A stretch of DNA of 64,000 bases from Sipunculus nudus (Eukaryota; Annelida; Sipuncula; Golfingiida; Sipunculidae). Location: assembly GCA_026874595.1 (NCBI GenBank), contig CM049314.1, positions 5,184,229 to 5,248,228 on the forward strand, in the 5' to 3' direction. This document shows positions 23,101 to 34,600 of this stretch, in pieces (position 1 is the first letter of the stretch; every line of letters starts with the position of its first letter). Position numbers and translations under genes: made by a program. The notes beneath the pieces were generated by a model that was not told the DNA's origin, searched no databases, and saw only the letters and a program-made list of their open reading frames with translations.

Positions 23101-24978
23101 ATTGATACCAGTGAACCCAAAGAAATTCTACACTTAGCAAATGCTCATTGAAGTTGGTAGCATGAAATATATTGTCACATGACACCTTATGAAGGAGACC
23201 AAGATTCCATCCCAGCCATGGGAATAATAATTCAGTTCTGTTTAACAGAGGATCACGTTCTATCTTCTTGAACCCTATTTTAACACTTCGCCCCTAGTTG
23301 ATTCATTCTTAAACTTATTACCTCTTTTTTGCTTAACTCGGTCATGTTATTCGGGATTTATTTTCTCATGACAGTTGTCTATCAAAATAGTTAATAATGA
23401 TATCATTGTGTTAATGAAGCGAAACGGTGCAATATTTTGTAAATAGTGGATGTAGTTAATTTGAAAAGGGTATCGGATATTTTCTGAGAATATTGACAAA
23501 GAAACTTGTCCTTGAATATGATCATGTAGTATTACATAATATTGATTACTGGTGCAACTCATTATTAATTTCAGTTATTTAATAAATACCGCGAGTACCG
23601 ATATTATAACTACTGCTACTACTATAACTATTAGTATACCACTACTACTGCTACTTATAACAATAATAATAATAATCGTTATCATAATATAATAATACTA
23701 TTATTATAGTCTATTAATATAAACAAGGGTTTGTTAAACAATGCTCCTTGTCGTAAATAACGGAGTACCATAAACCTACTTTTCTATTAATTACATGAGA
23801 TTTAGACATGTACTTTATATTGCCATGTATGTCTCCTATGTAACGACTATGTGTCTAGCAGCATAACATGTTTATTCTTTGACAACGTATATTTATACAT
23901 GTATTCGATGTAGCATATGTCATATCCAATCTGTATATGTATGTGTTATTTATTGTATGTGTAGCCCACCGTGCGACCATATTGAAAAAAGCCAAACATC
24001 TGAAAAGGCTATCCTGGTAAAGATTTTTTGAAAATAAAGTAAGATTAACATCGAGAACTGGTTCTGTATATGATGTGTTCTTCAATTCAATGTTATTATA
24101 AACCAATCAAATATATCCTATATCACATTGCATGCCTTGAAAAGATCACGCTTAATTCAAATGGGTTGCTCCCATGGAATTCTGATATGTCCAAATCCAT
24201 AAGACCTCAAAATGTTCTACTTTAAAAGGCGGATGTGACAATAGAAGGAACCCCTACGCATAATCTTACCTTAGGCTGAGCAGCATTAAGAAGAATTGCT
24301 TTGCATTATGAGCTGCTGTTCATTTAATGTTAAGCGGCAGTAATATAGCCCAAGGAGAGAAACTCGACTTAGGTAAATGCACTGTAAAACGAGTTGTCCT
24401 ATACTTACCTGAAACAGCAAACGTGATACACGTTATAAAATTGTGTTACTTTTACTAATCCCGAAAGGCAATCATAGAAATAAAAATACTGAATCACAGA
24501 GACCCATCAAATTAAATACAAATTAAGAATTAACCTGTCATATCTATTTTGTATGTCCTTTTTTTTAATTACACAGGAAGTTTCGCTATCTGCTATTGAC
24601 AATTAAAAACCGTACATATGCTTGTATATAGCAAAAACTGTAATTCCTTGGAACACTTACCGATTCATAATACGTGCAGTTCGGTCTGAGCTGCATGGAG
24701 CCGGCGTTTCCATATGATGTGACGTCAAAGAGAGTGCATAGGGAATTCGGCTCGCCTGAAAAGCGCTGAACGTTGAAACTTACACAGCTGTAGGCACTGA
24801 GGCAAATTTCGGCGCATGCAGTGGCACTTGAGGTCTTTATCTGATAAATACCAGCAAGATCCAAGCATTTTCCGGCATGGGGAGGCAGGTGAATGAAGTG
24901 AACACTTTGCCTGTGCTGGTAGGAGAGACCCATGCAAAGGGAGCAAAAGAACACGACAATATTCATGCTGGCCGCCAT
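16310..24978 (-). CDS. Secreted PAN domain - Thr/Pro linker - C-type lectin protein (five exons)
   Basis: Exons 24978-24661, 18782-18675, 17400-17217, 16857-16735 and 16449-16310 join with matching phases (0,0,1,1) into 291 codons including the stop. Residues 1-20 form a signal peptide, about 25-106 a PAN/apple domain, 107-142 a Thr/Pro-rich, probably O-glycosylated linker, and 143-290 a C-type lectin domain ending WFVCEKQP. The CTLD has the expected Cys pairs and a WIAL core. Where mannose-type lectins have EPN it reads GEPDRL, and the WND site reads TWAVTHC, so classical Ca-dependent sugar binding is uncertain. Such proteins act outside the cell; recognition of glycans or microbes is an inference. 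A poly(A) signal follows. An extra exon in the 5.9-kb first intron cannot be excluded. Confidence 0.85.
16735..16857 (-). CDS. Exon 4: central CTLD segment
   Basis: Acceptor ATATCGTAG, donor GTGATT. Phase 1 at both ends, 123 nt, encoding LWIALTQEG...WQWKRNGEPDRL. The homologous exon at 46111-46227 has the same phases and a stronger GTAAGT donor, which supports the weaker donor here. Confidence 0.8.
17217..17400 (-). CDS. Exon 3: N-terminal CTLD segment
   Basis: Acceptor ATTTACCAG, donor GTAAGT; phase 0 in, phase 1 out, 184 nt. Begins at CPAPYLYFAGSCY, then the CTLD helix region (TWYQARTYCQGEGGDLAIV). Same layout as the exons at 51837-52023 and 56892-57075. Confidence 0.9.
17610..17897. mobile_element. 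288-bp MITE with TTA target duplication
   Basis: Left end GGCCAAAAAAAATAAGG plus 'ttctcaggcac' mirrors right end 'gtgcctgagaacc' plus CCTTTTATT...TTTGGCC: inverted termini of about 35 bases. TTA flanks both sides (17607-17609 and 17898-17900). A TWA target duplication is typical of PIF/Harbinger elements. No coding content. Confidence 0.85.
17901..18674. other. Intron of the PAN-lectin gene
   Basis: AT-rich; no feature seen. Confidence 0.5.
18675..18782 (-). CDS. Exon 2: Thr/Pro-rich mucin-like linker
   Basis: Acceptor CTTCCACTTACAG and donor GTAAGA bound a 108-nt phase 0-0 exon of 36 codons, about 40 percent Thr, with repeated PTT/VTT/TTP motifs. A shorter linker exon of the same type is at 52504-52584 in the neighbouring gene. 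Confidence 0.85.
20071..21480. mobile_element. 1.4-kb TIR element with TGAAT target duplication
   Basis: Left end CCAGGGGTGAAGCCAGG; the reverse complement of the right end is CCAGGGGCGTAGCCTGG (14 of 17 identical). TGAAT lies outside both ends (20066-20070 and 21481-21485). The C-rich/G-rich subterminal zones and the CAGGGGCG end style resemble hAT-like non-autonomous elements of marine invertebrates, but a 5-bp duplication is not the usual 8 bp, so the superfamily is open. No transposase frame inside. Confidence 0.7.
20135..20169. repeat. (TA)n microsatellite
   Basis: Simple TA run inside the TIR element. Confidence 0.95.
21530..21616 (+). repeat. 87-bp perfect direct repeat, copy 1
   Basis: Identical base for base with 21688-21774. 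The two copies are separated by a TA-rich spacer containing two copies of 'gatatctgccttat'. Confidence 0.95.
21688..21774 (+). repeat. 87-bp perfect direct repeat, copy 2
   Basis: Identical to 21530-21616. The start-to-start distance is 158. Perfect identity points to a very recent duplication or an assembly artefact. Confidence 0.95.
23607..23710. repeat. (ACT)n/(AAT)n simple repeat
   Basis: Imperfect trinucleotide runs. Confidence 0.8.
24661..24978 (-). CDS. Exon 1: signal peptide and PAN/apple domain
   Basis: ATG at 24978 in the context AAAATGG. The 106 codons encode a hydrophobic leader (IVVFFCSLCMGLSY), then a PAN module with KCLDLAG, ATACAEIC, SCVSFNV and CTLFDVTS followed by NCTYYES. 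It ends at a consensus GTAAGT donor, phase 0. This is the only intact copy of the three PAN exons in the window. An in-frame upstream extension exists but lacks a better start. Confidence 0.9.
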
Positions 24979-27554
24979 TTTTGCAGTATGAAAATGTATT
25001 ACCGTCAAAAAGAAAAACAATTTTTAGCTATGTATTAAGATGTATTCTTTGCAGTTTTCGAGGTCTGTTTTTCCAGAAGAACATTAAACAGCCTAACAGT
25101 CAGATGAGATTCACGGATATGCCACGCGGATTTCGGGTTCTTGCTTATAAAGGGGCCAAGGTATTTCAATTAGCAGTTTATCAATACATGTATTTGGTTG
25201 CTACGTCAGTGATGAATACGTTCATCCGTTATGAATCTTTCAGGCGATAAATAGGGAAATTTTCCGGGACGTAACATAAACATAGCCACTTACAACCATG
25301 CAAGAGAGGTGATTAATTGCCTGAAGGCAGCTAAGGCTTGGTAAAACAATCATTTTTAGAATACTCTGATACGTTGTTCGGGACACCATTATCTCTTTTA
25401 CTGAGCAGATTATCTAGGATCTACACATGACTTAAAGACCAGGCTAATTTCATAACAAGGTATCCTAGGAACATCAGAAGAAAACCTTTTAGGCATCGCC
25501 CATCCATTACAAGGCTACTACTTAAGGTTTGCACCGCAGGCTGCCGGCTACGTTAAGAGCTTGTGTTGTCAATACAATTACATCCGGAAATGTTATTAAG
25601 TTGCCTCTTATAACCATAACGATCAGAATTAAATAGTTTTCTCTTGAATCCGCCCTAAATGGAAAAAAAGGAAACCATAACGACGTGATATCATACACCG
25701 GTAGGTCTTCTAAAAGGTCGTTCTCTTATAACTTTTTGTTGTCTTTAGACAAGAACTGAATTCTTAACAGTGCCGGAATAAATCTTATGTTATGAACAAT
25801 GAAAGCATTTGTCAATGCATCTGAAAATGGAAATTACAAAACAGGTTTGAGCTCGGCTTTACTCGACCTTACCATATTAAAAACCGTAATAGATTATCTT
25901 TAACCCCTACGAATATAGCTTAAAAATTTGGTAATTAGAGAAAGTATTTTTTTTTTGTTTGGAAAATGCATTTTTGGATGAAACTTTAAATAACTAATGA
26001 ATACACACGGTATGGTATACATCAATGTGTAAAATGTAATTGTATTTTACAAATTTGAAGTAAGACGTCAGTATGCACTAGTATACACTATCTGATGGTT
26101 AAAAAAAGCAAAAAATATAAATATTTTAAAAATTGCTTGTGGATTAAGGGTGGTGGCAGGTATGTAAAAAAATTTCATTATTCAAATTATATCAATAGGA
26201 CAACCCAAGACAGAGCATTTTCGCTTCTCAATATTGTTATTAATGCGTAGTACACAAAAGAATTAAGAAAATTTAGAATCATTGTTCAACTATCATTAAA
26301 AAACGTGACCTCCTGAAATATTTTTATTCTTTTGGGACCTGGTGTCAGTGTATGCCTCTCCTTGTTCGGAATATTAATAATTACTTTACCGTAGCAATAA
26401 TACAAGATTTAACCCGCACAAAAAAACGGACTTAACAGCATCAGGTGGAAGCCTGAGTAAGTGACTTGTTTAAGAACTGGTTTTACGGAGCTCTTGCGGC
26501 AGTGTTGTGCCTCCGACATTATATAAGCTAACGACACGTCAGATTTAAAACACGAACTACAATAAAATTGTTTCAGAAATTGTTATCAGTAAACGTTATA
26601 TTTCTAAATGGACATCGTGACTTTCAAATATCGTAACACCTCGACTAACACCTTTACTTATTTTTCCCTACTTTTAAAAAGACCCATCATGTGAGAAACA
26701 ATATTCCGATATAAATCAGCATATTGATAAGTCCCCCATTTACATAAGCTGAGCGACATCAAAGCCGAGGGAGGGGCAAAAACTGCCGGCGGTCACCATA
26801 AACATGTCTGGTTTATAAACGGACCTAATGAAATAATGGAATTAAGACAGTGCCTGAGCTGTACTGTTGCCATGACCGAAACAGCGCCCTGCCAGCTGCC
26901 GGAACAACGTCAAATTGCATAGTCATGGCCTCTGTATTCTATTTCGGTTCATTCTGAGTAGATTTAATAATGATAGAAGTGCAATAGCCTGGGCTAAAAT
27001 TCTCTCCAAGAGAGGCGCCTATGTAACCAAGACACACGAGATGCGCAGTTACAGACCACCCTCATAGAGAGCAAGACGAGAAGACGAACGAGCCAGCAGA
27101 GCAACAGCACCCACGCTCACTCAGTGACGACTGCCTTAACAGACAGTTTGTGTTTAGTCTAGAACTCTTACAACGAATGGTGTGTAGGCCATCTTTGTTT
27201 TTTTCATCAGCAATGTAAGGTGTAAACCTCAGCATGCTTTCTTTTATGGCAATTCCTGATCCATATCCTATCAAAAAAGAAATGTCGTTTGTGTATAGTG
27301 TCATCGATGCACGTTGTCAGAATATTACATAATTCAAGAAAAAGCAAAACAAAGGTGGTTTTTTTTACTGATAAGCATGCATACAAAATGAAACTTATTT
27401 CATTTATTCCAAATATCAATACATTCATGTACATATAATTTGCCTTGAAAAATTGTAATCAAACATATTGAATGGCCTAGATCTGTCCACGACACTTATA
27501 CTAACGTAACGGGTGTAGCAAGAAATCTCCGTAAATTGTGTTAAACGATTTTAT
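24979..27554. other. 5' flank of the PAN-lectin gene
   Basis: The first ~1.5 kb is related to 11.1-12.4 kb (duplicated PAN unit). The promoter is expected here, but no distinct core element was identified. Nothing else supported. Confidence 0.5.
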
Positions 27555-27813
27555 TTATCCATTATCCCGAGAAAACGGAGTAGTATTCTTGTAAATTCCT
27601 TCGGAACCGTAACAGAAATGATGCAATGCCGTCTTCGACGGGAACGTCTGTAAATTTCTGATACCGTAGCTAACGCAGCAACCGTTCATGGAGTAGATGG
27701 ATAGTTTAAAATCACGTCCTCCAGTAGCATTGGTATATGCAAAATTACCATGTAATTGGTATTTATTAAATTTTGCTAAGAATCCAAACATTTCATCTCC
27801 TTTTCTCCTTGTG

Positions 27814-27867
<54 letters not shown>

Positions 27868-27953
27868 CCTAAGAAAACGCCTTGATCATCGTGATCTTGT
27901 ATTTTATTCTGTATATGTACGTTTCTTCCAAAAATATATTTATAAAACTTCAT
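27555..27953 (-). CDS. Open frame through a GA repeat, unknown
   Basis: A 132-codon frame in which a (GA)n tract reads as alternating Glu-Arg. The downstream 80 codons (MFGFLAKF...GCCVSYG...HHFCYG) have a protein-like composition and end at a TAA overlapping an AATAAA (27550-27555), as a terminal exon might. No domain recognised and no convincing acceptor, because the (GA)n tract is purine-rich on this strand. Could be a relic of another family member or chance. Confidence 0.25.
27815..27864. repeat. (CT)n microsatellite
   Basis: About 25 CT units. Confidence 0.95.
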
Positions 27954-28452
27954 AGTACAAACTGGATAACTTTTTTTAATGGGGGGCTAAGGTTTGATAA
28001 TTAATGGGTTGATTCCCGTTATTTTACATAACCGCAAGTTTTACTTTACATCACAGCTTGTAACATGCTTTTAACGTATTACAAGTGGAGGAAATATATG
28101 CATCTACGTTGTCAAGCTGAGCAATAAATATGCCCTAAATAAGCTACTTTATCAAGCGCCATTTACCATAGTCGCATTGTGTGTGAAGATTTGCTGTCCT
28201 ACACTGCGTGGTTATTACACGAGAAAGTTCAACGGAATGAAAGATAATCAAGTATGATGTAGTGATCCAGTGTGACTCCATGGGTGCTGGCATTTTCCCC
28301 CTCTGAAGTATGAGCCTTTTTTCAAATTGACCAAATCAGTTTAACATGGAAACTTTCTTATTTGTGTGCCAGTTTTTAGGTTCTGCCTTGACCAAGCCGA
28401 TAACCAACAGGGAAAAAAGGTTACTGGATTTGGTCAAAAATTTACAATTAAC
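27954..28452. other. Non-coding DNA
   Basis: Between the receptor gene 3' end and the GA-repeat frame; nothing seen. Confidence 0.5.
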
Positions 28453-28458
28453 TTTATT
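28453..28458 (-). terminator. Poly(A) signal of the receptor gene
   Basis: AATAAA on the minus strand, 62 bases after the stop codon at 28520. Confidence 0.7.
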
Positions 28459-28519
28459 TTTCTTCCAAATTTGAAAATGCATACGGGATTAAAGAGGACT
28501 CTGACCGACAGTTGCCATA

Positions 28520-28681
28520 CTATACACTTGTGTCCATAGTGGGGCCAGGAGCAGATTCTAATTCGTCAAAGAAAGCAGGGTTTACAACCCCCGACTCAGG
28601 TGGCGGCGTGGTCACTGTTGTAGGGTATTCACTGATCACAGTCTCAGATCTCTGGCGCTGAACCCTCAAACGCATTTGATT
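28520..28681 (-). CDS. Receptor last exon: cytoplasmic tail
   Basis: Acceptor ATCTTTTGCAG, phase 0. Encodes [14 protein letters not shown], then a Thr/Pro/Ser-rich stretch and an acidic end FFDELES...TMDTSV with TAG. Arg-rich juxtamembrane segment and Ser/Thr sites are typical of a receptor tail. Confidence 0.8.
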   Translation of the reverse strand, partial: NQMRLRVQRQRSETVISEYPTTVTTPPPESGVVNPAFFDELESAPGPTMDTSV

Positions 28682-31426
28682 CTGCAAAAGATGAAGCCAT
28701 ATATATATATATATATACATAATGGTTATCGGTAGTCCATGATATAATCATTTTCTCCATATAGAAAATGCGAAATGTGAAGTTCCAAATGTCTGAATAT
28801 TTCAGAGGAGTTCCGGCTTAACTGACATTTTACTATTCTGTGAACCTTGAAAGTATTTTGTATAAAGTTCTGAATGAAAAAAAGTCAACGCATCTTCCTA
28901 TAGGCAAGGCTTTTGCAACCAGTGGATTCATCGAGACTTGATTCATCAAGCCACTTGGGCGTCCATTTTATGAATATTGAACCACTTAAACGGCTAACGT
29001 ACGATTGTTCTAAGCGGCTGCTGAAGCACATATGATGTTATTTTTAGACTAAACGTTAAGTACTGCCAGGACTGCATACGGAATCCTACCTATCAAATAT
29101 AAACCTGTCCCCTTTCTGGTGCAAGTATTCTTTTTCATACGCCGCGTGAACCGTGTATCTTTTACATAGGTTCGTTATGGTTTTCAGTTGTGATGTCGGT
29201 CCGAACATGTGCAGGAAATATTCGTAAAAATATGTGTCAGAGGCGGGCCCGTCAAGCAAGGTCTCTGATAGCGTAGCGGCCGATGCCTTGCTGGTAGATT
29301 AGTCAACATGGTTTAAGTTTAATCAATGCAATCTTTTGTAATTATTTTGATAATTGTACAGTTTAGAGGATTTCTCTTCTATGACTGCTTTTCACAGTCA
29401 GGTACCAATCATGTAAACATTATATTCTATATCATAAAGTTAAACGTAGAAAAAATAAGGTTTGTTAAATGAATGAAAAAAACTGTGTTGTTCAGTAGTT
29501 GTGCTAATATATTTTAAAACTTTTACTTTTTAATTGTCGAACATCAAAAGTTATAATGTATCTGTCATGTAATTACATAATGATAGGTCATAATAGGTCT
29601 ATGAAGCGACTACGATGCACAGTGGAAGCGTAATATGACATATTATTTAATAATATTTTAGTCCCCTACCATACAAGTGTTTATAATATTCCCGCAATGC
29701 TGTTTCATCTGTTGTCGAACATGTAACTTGTGCGCAAACGCTGACAAAATGGGTCATAAAGTGAAATACGTGGCCAACTGAGACAAAGTGGGGAAAAAAT
29801 GCAAAACAATGTCTTAATGGTGGTAATAAATGAAGTAAGCATCGATTTCAAGAACAACGTATAGGTTGTGCGTAATATCCCTTTATCATCGTTTGTCATA
29901 GAAGCACCGATACCTGTACATATATCCCTCATTCAGTCGAGAACACGACTCCATCGTCCCTCGTCTCCATGTGATCTTATTTAAGTCTTAAAAGGCCAAT
30001 GTAACAAATAACGTAAGTAGTTTAGATTATAGTTAAGGTTATGGTTGTTTCTAAATTTGTTAGCTGTCATAGTCTTTCATCGATACGATGATACAGCATG
30101 CTAAACCTATCGGTAGCCGTACCGTCGTGGCGTTTCGATAGGTATCGATATATCCATGTATCGATCCAGCCACATATATATTCAGAGGTAGAATATAAAA
30201 TACTAATTACTATTAGTAAAAATAATAATTATTATTATTTTTATTATAATATAATATCTTGTTAATATCCTCACTTTTATATTCATCGGTTTGATTTGGT
30301 CACGCACGCTGCCGTGTAGTACAAACACCACCGCATAGAGGGAGCCCTGTAGCGGGCTGCTGATAGTATGTAATAACATCAGAGGAAACGAGTCCTCCCC
30401 GGTCACTCCATTGTATATTCTGAAACAAGAAATACATTTTACATTCAGTGAACCTCGACTGCCGACTACCTTGAAATAACGGTCATTTGTACATGGTCCC
30501 GAGTATTTTACCTCTTTGTACCTTAGATTTAAACCTTAGAAATCGTAAAATTAAAAAGATCTAGAAATGTGCTCACAGAGCGCAGACATCCGCCAAGGTA
30601 GCTCATTAAGCCCATATGAATTGTCAGAAATGCAATTTTTTTCCTTATAAAGGTACTCGCACTCCATAGATCCTCACGTGCCTCGTCTCCGTGTAAACAA
30701 ATGTGATATAAAACCCCATTAAACACTCTTTCCGGAATTATTTACTCGTGGATTACCTAAAAAAATTGATGAATTGTTCCTTATTTTATTGCAAAGGCTA
30801 TCCTTCAAGTTCTTTAAAATCCCTTAATTACTTTTAGATTAATGTTGTAAAGTAACAGACAAACACACACATAGACCAACGCCGACAAAAACATTACCCC
30901 ACCGCTTGGAGGAGTTAATAACTTTTTGAACGATTGGTTTATAGAAAATACGTACTTGTACAGTTCTATATAGCAGAAATATGGAAAACGTTAGTGCAAG
31001 AAATAAAACTAAAATCGAGAATAAACAAAGACAGAGACGAATGGCCCGTTAAATGAAAAATAAACGAAGACACTTCAAACGCATACTGTATATATTTTCG
31101 TTCGGAAGAATCCATAATTTTAGTTCCATGCCCTATGACTTAACATGAATAGTGACAGAGGAAAGAAATTGTTATTTTATTATATGATTATTTATTTAAA
31201 CTTAATAATTTAGTCTTTATTATAGGCAAATTCGTATCCGAACTTTTTATGATTGCCTGAAGATTTGTTCATGTGAATCTGTACTTTACCTGTGAATTAA
31301 AGGGAATACAGCGGCCACCAGGAAGACAAAGGGGTAACCAACCATTGACTTAACATGCTCCTTCATTCTCGTCTGAAATGAGATCACTGGTCTCGTCAAC
31401 GAACGCACATCCGTATATATATTAAT

Positions 31427-31477
<51 letters not shown>

Positions 31478-31589
31478 AGGTAATAATTTGCTCTGGGGAA
31501 ATTATTGAGCCGATCCGGGATTCGAACCCATGTATAGGTGGCGAATTTGTCCTGTGTTCCAACTGGTCCGCTTTTATATATACCCCCGT

Positions 31590-31653
<64 letters not shown>

Positions 31654-34600
31654 ATATGTATATATATATATATATACATAAATTTATTTATTTATAGTTG
31701 GATATATACTTAAATATATTAACATATATACATATCAACCGTTAAGAAATGGATCAGGATTCACGGAATAATGAACACGTGGAGGTGATTGTAAGTGTAG
31801 GTAGATTATTTGCATAAAATATTTGATATGATTATAATTTTTTTATTTCTATTATGCACAATTTCCAATACATTAAAAACTGAGACACATACTAGTGTTA
31901 GAGCTTACCTTTTTCTGGAGTGTGTGGGGGTCGAAGTGGCCCTCGTATCTCTGACTCTAGGATGACATTAATTAAAGTAGTACATAAATGGGAGTAAAGT
32001 ATCGTTTTCTCGTGCAATACAAAGTCGATTAACAAAACGTTAAAGATAGTGTGTACTTTCTTTTGTGTTCTTTCTATAATAAATCACAATTTTGAAAATA
32101 GAAAGTTAGCATTTTGATTGGATAAATATGTATTAATTACACAAATGCACACATACAAACGGTGAAATGATGAACAAAAAATACCTCTTTATACACCTTT
32201 ATAACGATGTAAATATAAGAGGCGAAAAGAATGGCGATCCCAATGTTCATCGGAACATACCATCTGAAAAAGTAAGATATATATGAACTATGTGTCTGGC
32301 AATGTGGCAATTTTACGTTAACAATGAAATCATGAAAATTTGTCAAATACCACAACATGATGAATCGAAACATTCCACATAACTTAAACCAATATTTAAC
32401 CTTTTTAAACCACTTTTCAATTATTTCATTTTGATAAGAGATTTCAACATCTTCATAGTAATTCTATTTAGCAATTTGCTTTTATATAAGCAGGCGGATA
32501 CGACTTACTTAAAAATTTATCAAGCCTAGGCTATGAATCTGACGCACGAAGCTTGTATTGATTATAATATTCATAAGTAATGCTCATGTAGCACCACGTG
32601 ACAGGATGTATAGCTTTACCTTGACCTTTGGCTTCTATTCCTCATTGTCTGTTTCAGAATGCTCATGATTACTTTAAGTGGCATACAATACGCGTTTATC
32701 CATTCAGTCAGGAGCAAAAACATCTGCTCTGGAGGGTTTTGGATATTTTTTTATTGACTTTGAAATAATTAAAAACAGTTTTCTACTCACACTGCCAATC
32801 TCCAGGAGAAGTCATTTTTTATCCAGCTGTATATTTTTTTTGTAAAAGTAAGAAGAAAACTTGTCAGTTTTTTACAATTTATAATTTACAAGACAAGTGC
32901 ATATTTATATTAAACATAACAAATTTGCATATTTTTGTAAAATTAACATAACATTGTGTGAAGAAATGCGCAAAATTATATTTCCAAATATCAGTTCCTC
33001 ATATACATAGTTATACAAAACACAACATTATTTATTTTCGGATCGGTTGTTAGGTGTCGCCTAATTCTTAATGGTGTTAACAATGTTACATAGGAGGAAT
33101 AATAATATAAAGCTTCCTGCATAATTCGAAAATTAAATAAGGATGGCATGTATTCGTCTATTGCTTTGATTTATTTATATCTTGCTAATTGTGTAAGAAA
33201 AAAAACTAAAGAAAATATCAGTTAAATGAGATCACAATTTCTCACCACCAAGCCCCGGCCGGGCCGTACTTGTTATATATCAATGGCAATACTGATATGC
33301 CAAAAGGTACAGTCCAACACACAAAGTAATATCGCCTTGAAAGAAAACAATACAAAGAATAATTTACTAAGCATGGTATCGGCTAAGAAACCCGAAATAG
33401 AAAAGAAGAAATGGAACGTGAAATGATTAAAAAAAGTTAAAGGTGTATTCGTTACACCCGACAAACCTTACTTCAACATCATTGCCTGTACATTATTAAA
33501 AGCTGCGTTTTTTTTATTATTATTTTCTGTGTGTCTGTAATTAAATACACTATAAAAAAACCGTTATCGACTAACATAAAAAGGCAGGGCTTGAAATAAG
33601 GCAGAGGTAACTTTATTCGACTAAGGGTTCGGATAGATATCTGTTCATCTTAAAAAACTAACAGCGGTGTAGACTTAGTTGGTAGAATTTAGTTTTAATC
33701 ACAAAGATTGCACTCAGAAACCGCATATAGCACTCCACAAATTCCCTGGAAAGTCAGTTTCGGATTGTTTCCAGGATTATGATCAAACTTAGTGTGTTTG
33801 CAGATAAGCGCAGAATATATATCTGCTCCAAGGTGCTATAACATGTTAGCTCTGTCGGCAAGAACTAAGGAGGTCCCTAAAACTAGTGACTAGCGAGAGT
33901 CTCGCGAGAGTAACGGGGATAAACATATTGCCCTACCTCGTAGTAGTATAGGATTATTTAAGCACAATATGGATTAAAGTATACCAAATGACCTACAAAT
34001 TTATCAGGCTGTCCCTTCATAAAATATCATCAAAATCCTTTCTTTTAATTTTTTTTTTCATATAGTTGATAACAGAGTGACCAACCGGTCACCCGGTGAC
34101 CAAGTCAAACCAATACCTCCTACTGGAGGTAAGATATTTAGCATATTTAAAAATAACACAATGTGTTTGTCTTTGGAGGTTTATGTCATGATGGTCTCTT
34201 TATGTGTTAATTTTGCATTTATAAAAATGTTTAGGCATACCCCTCATCAAATGAAAGCAAGCACTAACCATTCATAGGGATCGGTATTCTTGTCTCTGAT
34301 TCCGACTAAATACATATTCAGGGTGATACATAGTACCCACATTAGTTTGGTCCAACCTGGAATCAGATTTGTTATTTTAATGAAATAGAAGAGATTTAGT
34401 TTAACATCCTAGTTCAAATTTTTTATTTTTCAAAAGCAATCATTGGCAGATTTGATGGATTCTGCGAAAGGTCAATTTACAATTTTACAAGTTTAAACGT
34501 CAAAGCTCTTCCAAAATGACTTGTAACATACACCATAAATTATAGAACAGTTGAACTAATCCAATATCAACAGCATTAAAATATATAAAATATATTTATT

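Larger units (their letters stand above)
18783..24660. other. Large first intron of the PAN-lectin gene
   Basis: Contains the 20071-21480 TIR element, the 87-bp duplication and an (ACT/AAT) simple repeat at about 23607-23710. Frames at 22.1-22.5 kb overlap on both strands without splice context and are treated as chance. Confidence 0.5.

Noticed and set aside
24725-24946. Cys-rich frame overlapping the intact PAN exon
   Set aside because: Shadow of the PAN exon in another frame.
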